A stretch of DNA of 25,762 nt from a virus. Below are positions 25,192-25,762 of the stretch, piece after piece. A program made the translations under genes and the position numbers. Below the pieces are notes generated by a model, which saw nothing but the letters and a program-made list of their open reading frames with translations, did no database searches and was not told the origin of the DNA. How positions within the stretch are numbered: position 1 is the stretch's first letter; each line of letters starts with the position of its first letter. The DNA lies in the IMG/VR virus record IMGVR_UViG_3300034691_000038, positions 1 through 25,762 of that record; one strand, given 5' to 3'.

Positions 25192-25762
25192 TTAGTGCTT
25201 GGTCGGCTCTTTCTTGTCGCCGAACAGGGTGTCGAGCAAGGACGCTAAAGCTGGGTCAGTTTCGGCGTTAAACGGGACAATCCCACGAACTGCACCCGGG
25301 CCGCTACGTTCACGCAGCAGGGCAAGCAGGGCTTGACCTTCTGGGCTATCACCTTGAATCAGCAGCGGCTGACCCGGTGAACTGCCTACTACCTTTGCAA
25401 GCAGGTCAGACAGACGACGGCCCGACATACTGCCGCTGAAGGACTTGATGCTCTCAGGCAGTTCAGCTTGAGCCTCGCGGTCGGTGCTGATGTTCTTGGC
25501 GACATTCAGCATATGGTTCAGGTGCGAAAGCTTTGCTTCCAGAGACGAGCGATCAGCCGGCGACATACCGGTGTGGCTTTCGAGTTCCTTCTGCAACCCG
25601 GTCAGCAGATGACTGGTCAGCTTCAACCAGTCAGCGAAGCCGTGAGTCATTACGGCCGGGATCAGCATTGGATTCTCGATCAGGTCACGCAGACAGGTCA
25701 CGCCCTTGCTTTGCAGGTCGGCGAGAATAGCCGGGCTGATGTCGGCGAAGCTGTCGATTGGC
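25192..25762 (-). CDS. Hypothetical protein, C-terminal 189 residues (runs off the right edge)
   Basis: The frame is open to the window end, so the true start is outside. The visible part begins PIDSFADISPAILADLQSKG and is helical throughout: LRDLIENPMLIPAVMTHGFADWLKLTSHLLTGLQKELESH, a central SPADRSSLEAKLSHLNHMLNVAKNIS, then SGRRLSDLLAKVV. Near the end is a Gln/Gly/Pro-rich linker and DPALASLLDTLFGDKKEPTKH. It resembles a scaffold or large helical adaptor and fits no family I recognise. An internal GTG at 25701 is not needed as a start. Confidence 0.7.
   Translation of the reverse strand, partial: PIDSFADISPAILADLQSKGVTCLRDLIENPMLIPAVMTHGFADWLKLTSHLLTGLQKELESHTGMSPADRSSLEAKLSHLNHMLNVAKNISTDREAQAELPESIKSFSGSMSGRRLSDLLAKVVGSSPGQPLLIQGDSPEGQALLALLRERSGPGAVRGIVPFNAETDPALASLLDTLFGDKKEPTKH

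Noticed and set aside
1-25762. Prophage or mobile-element ends (integrase, att sites, transposase)
   Set aside because: I found no integrase or transposase and no tRNA-anchored repeat. The tRNAs are complete and lie in their own transcript.

Overview
This window is part of a tailed double-stranded DNA bacteriophage genome (Caudoviricetes). The evidence is a terminase small/large subunit pair at the left edge, long runs of small genes joined by ATGA, GTGA and TAATG overlaps, two phage-borne tRNA genes, a free-standing HNH endonuclease, and dozens of short genes with no recognisable family. Moderate-to-high GC and an AlgP-like Ala/Lys/Pro tail would fit a Pseudomonas-type gammaproteobacterial host, but that is a weak inference. 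No insertion sequence, integrase, rRNA or CRISPR array was seen.

Layout. (1) 1-5301, minus strand: one long operon. Transcription runs from two ParB-like proteins through a 49-residue acidic protein, a two-helix membrane peptide, an ABC-type ATPase, an HEVGH metalloprotein, a GNAT/Mom-like protein and a winged-helix-like protein to terminase small and large subunits. This looks like a DNA-modification/antirestriction cassette fused to the packaging genes. (2) 5302-5381: divergent promoter region. (3) 5382-11702, plus strand: a UvsW-like helicase with its own terminator, then a tightly overlapping operon of small genes. These include a SLOG (DUF2493) protein next to a SpoT/MESH1-like HD hydrolase, a zinc-ribbon protein, and several proteins ending in the same tail, DFGSW. 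(4) 11705-12774, minus strand: an island with a small membrane protein, a possible 32-residue peptide, tRNA-Met(CAT) and tRNA-Asn(GTT), all separated by terminators. (5) 12908-15959, plus strand: a second operon with an M23-like protein, more DFGSW proteins and an HNH endonuclease. (6) 16114-25762, minus strand: an accessory, probably early, region of about 20 small genes. They are organised as short transcription units, several with the same promoter-like element 47-53 nt before the start codon and a UUCG/GAAA tetraloop hairpin right after the stop. It also holds an H1/AlgP-like protein, two lipoproteins, a pentapeptide-repeat-like ORF, and repeat-rich noncoding stretches.

Main points of interest. 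(a) A C-terminal (D)(F/A)G(S/T)W tail is shared by seven small proteins of at least two different folds. Its codons double as the Shine-Dalgarno of the next gene in five cases, yet the tail persists with synonymous codons where that role is absent. (b) Four of those proteins appear to carry a duplicated alpha/beta module of about 60 residues, twice in tandem in one of them. (c) The accessory region is rich in CCTAGG (14 copies in 5.1 kb) and in AACGCAAC clusters. (d) A 59-bp G-rich/AT-rich element is present three times, twice as a large inverted repeat at 1155-1295 and once at 24251-24309. All coordinates, starts and motifs were read by eye, and no database search was possible.
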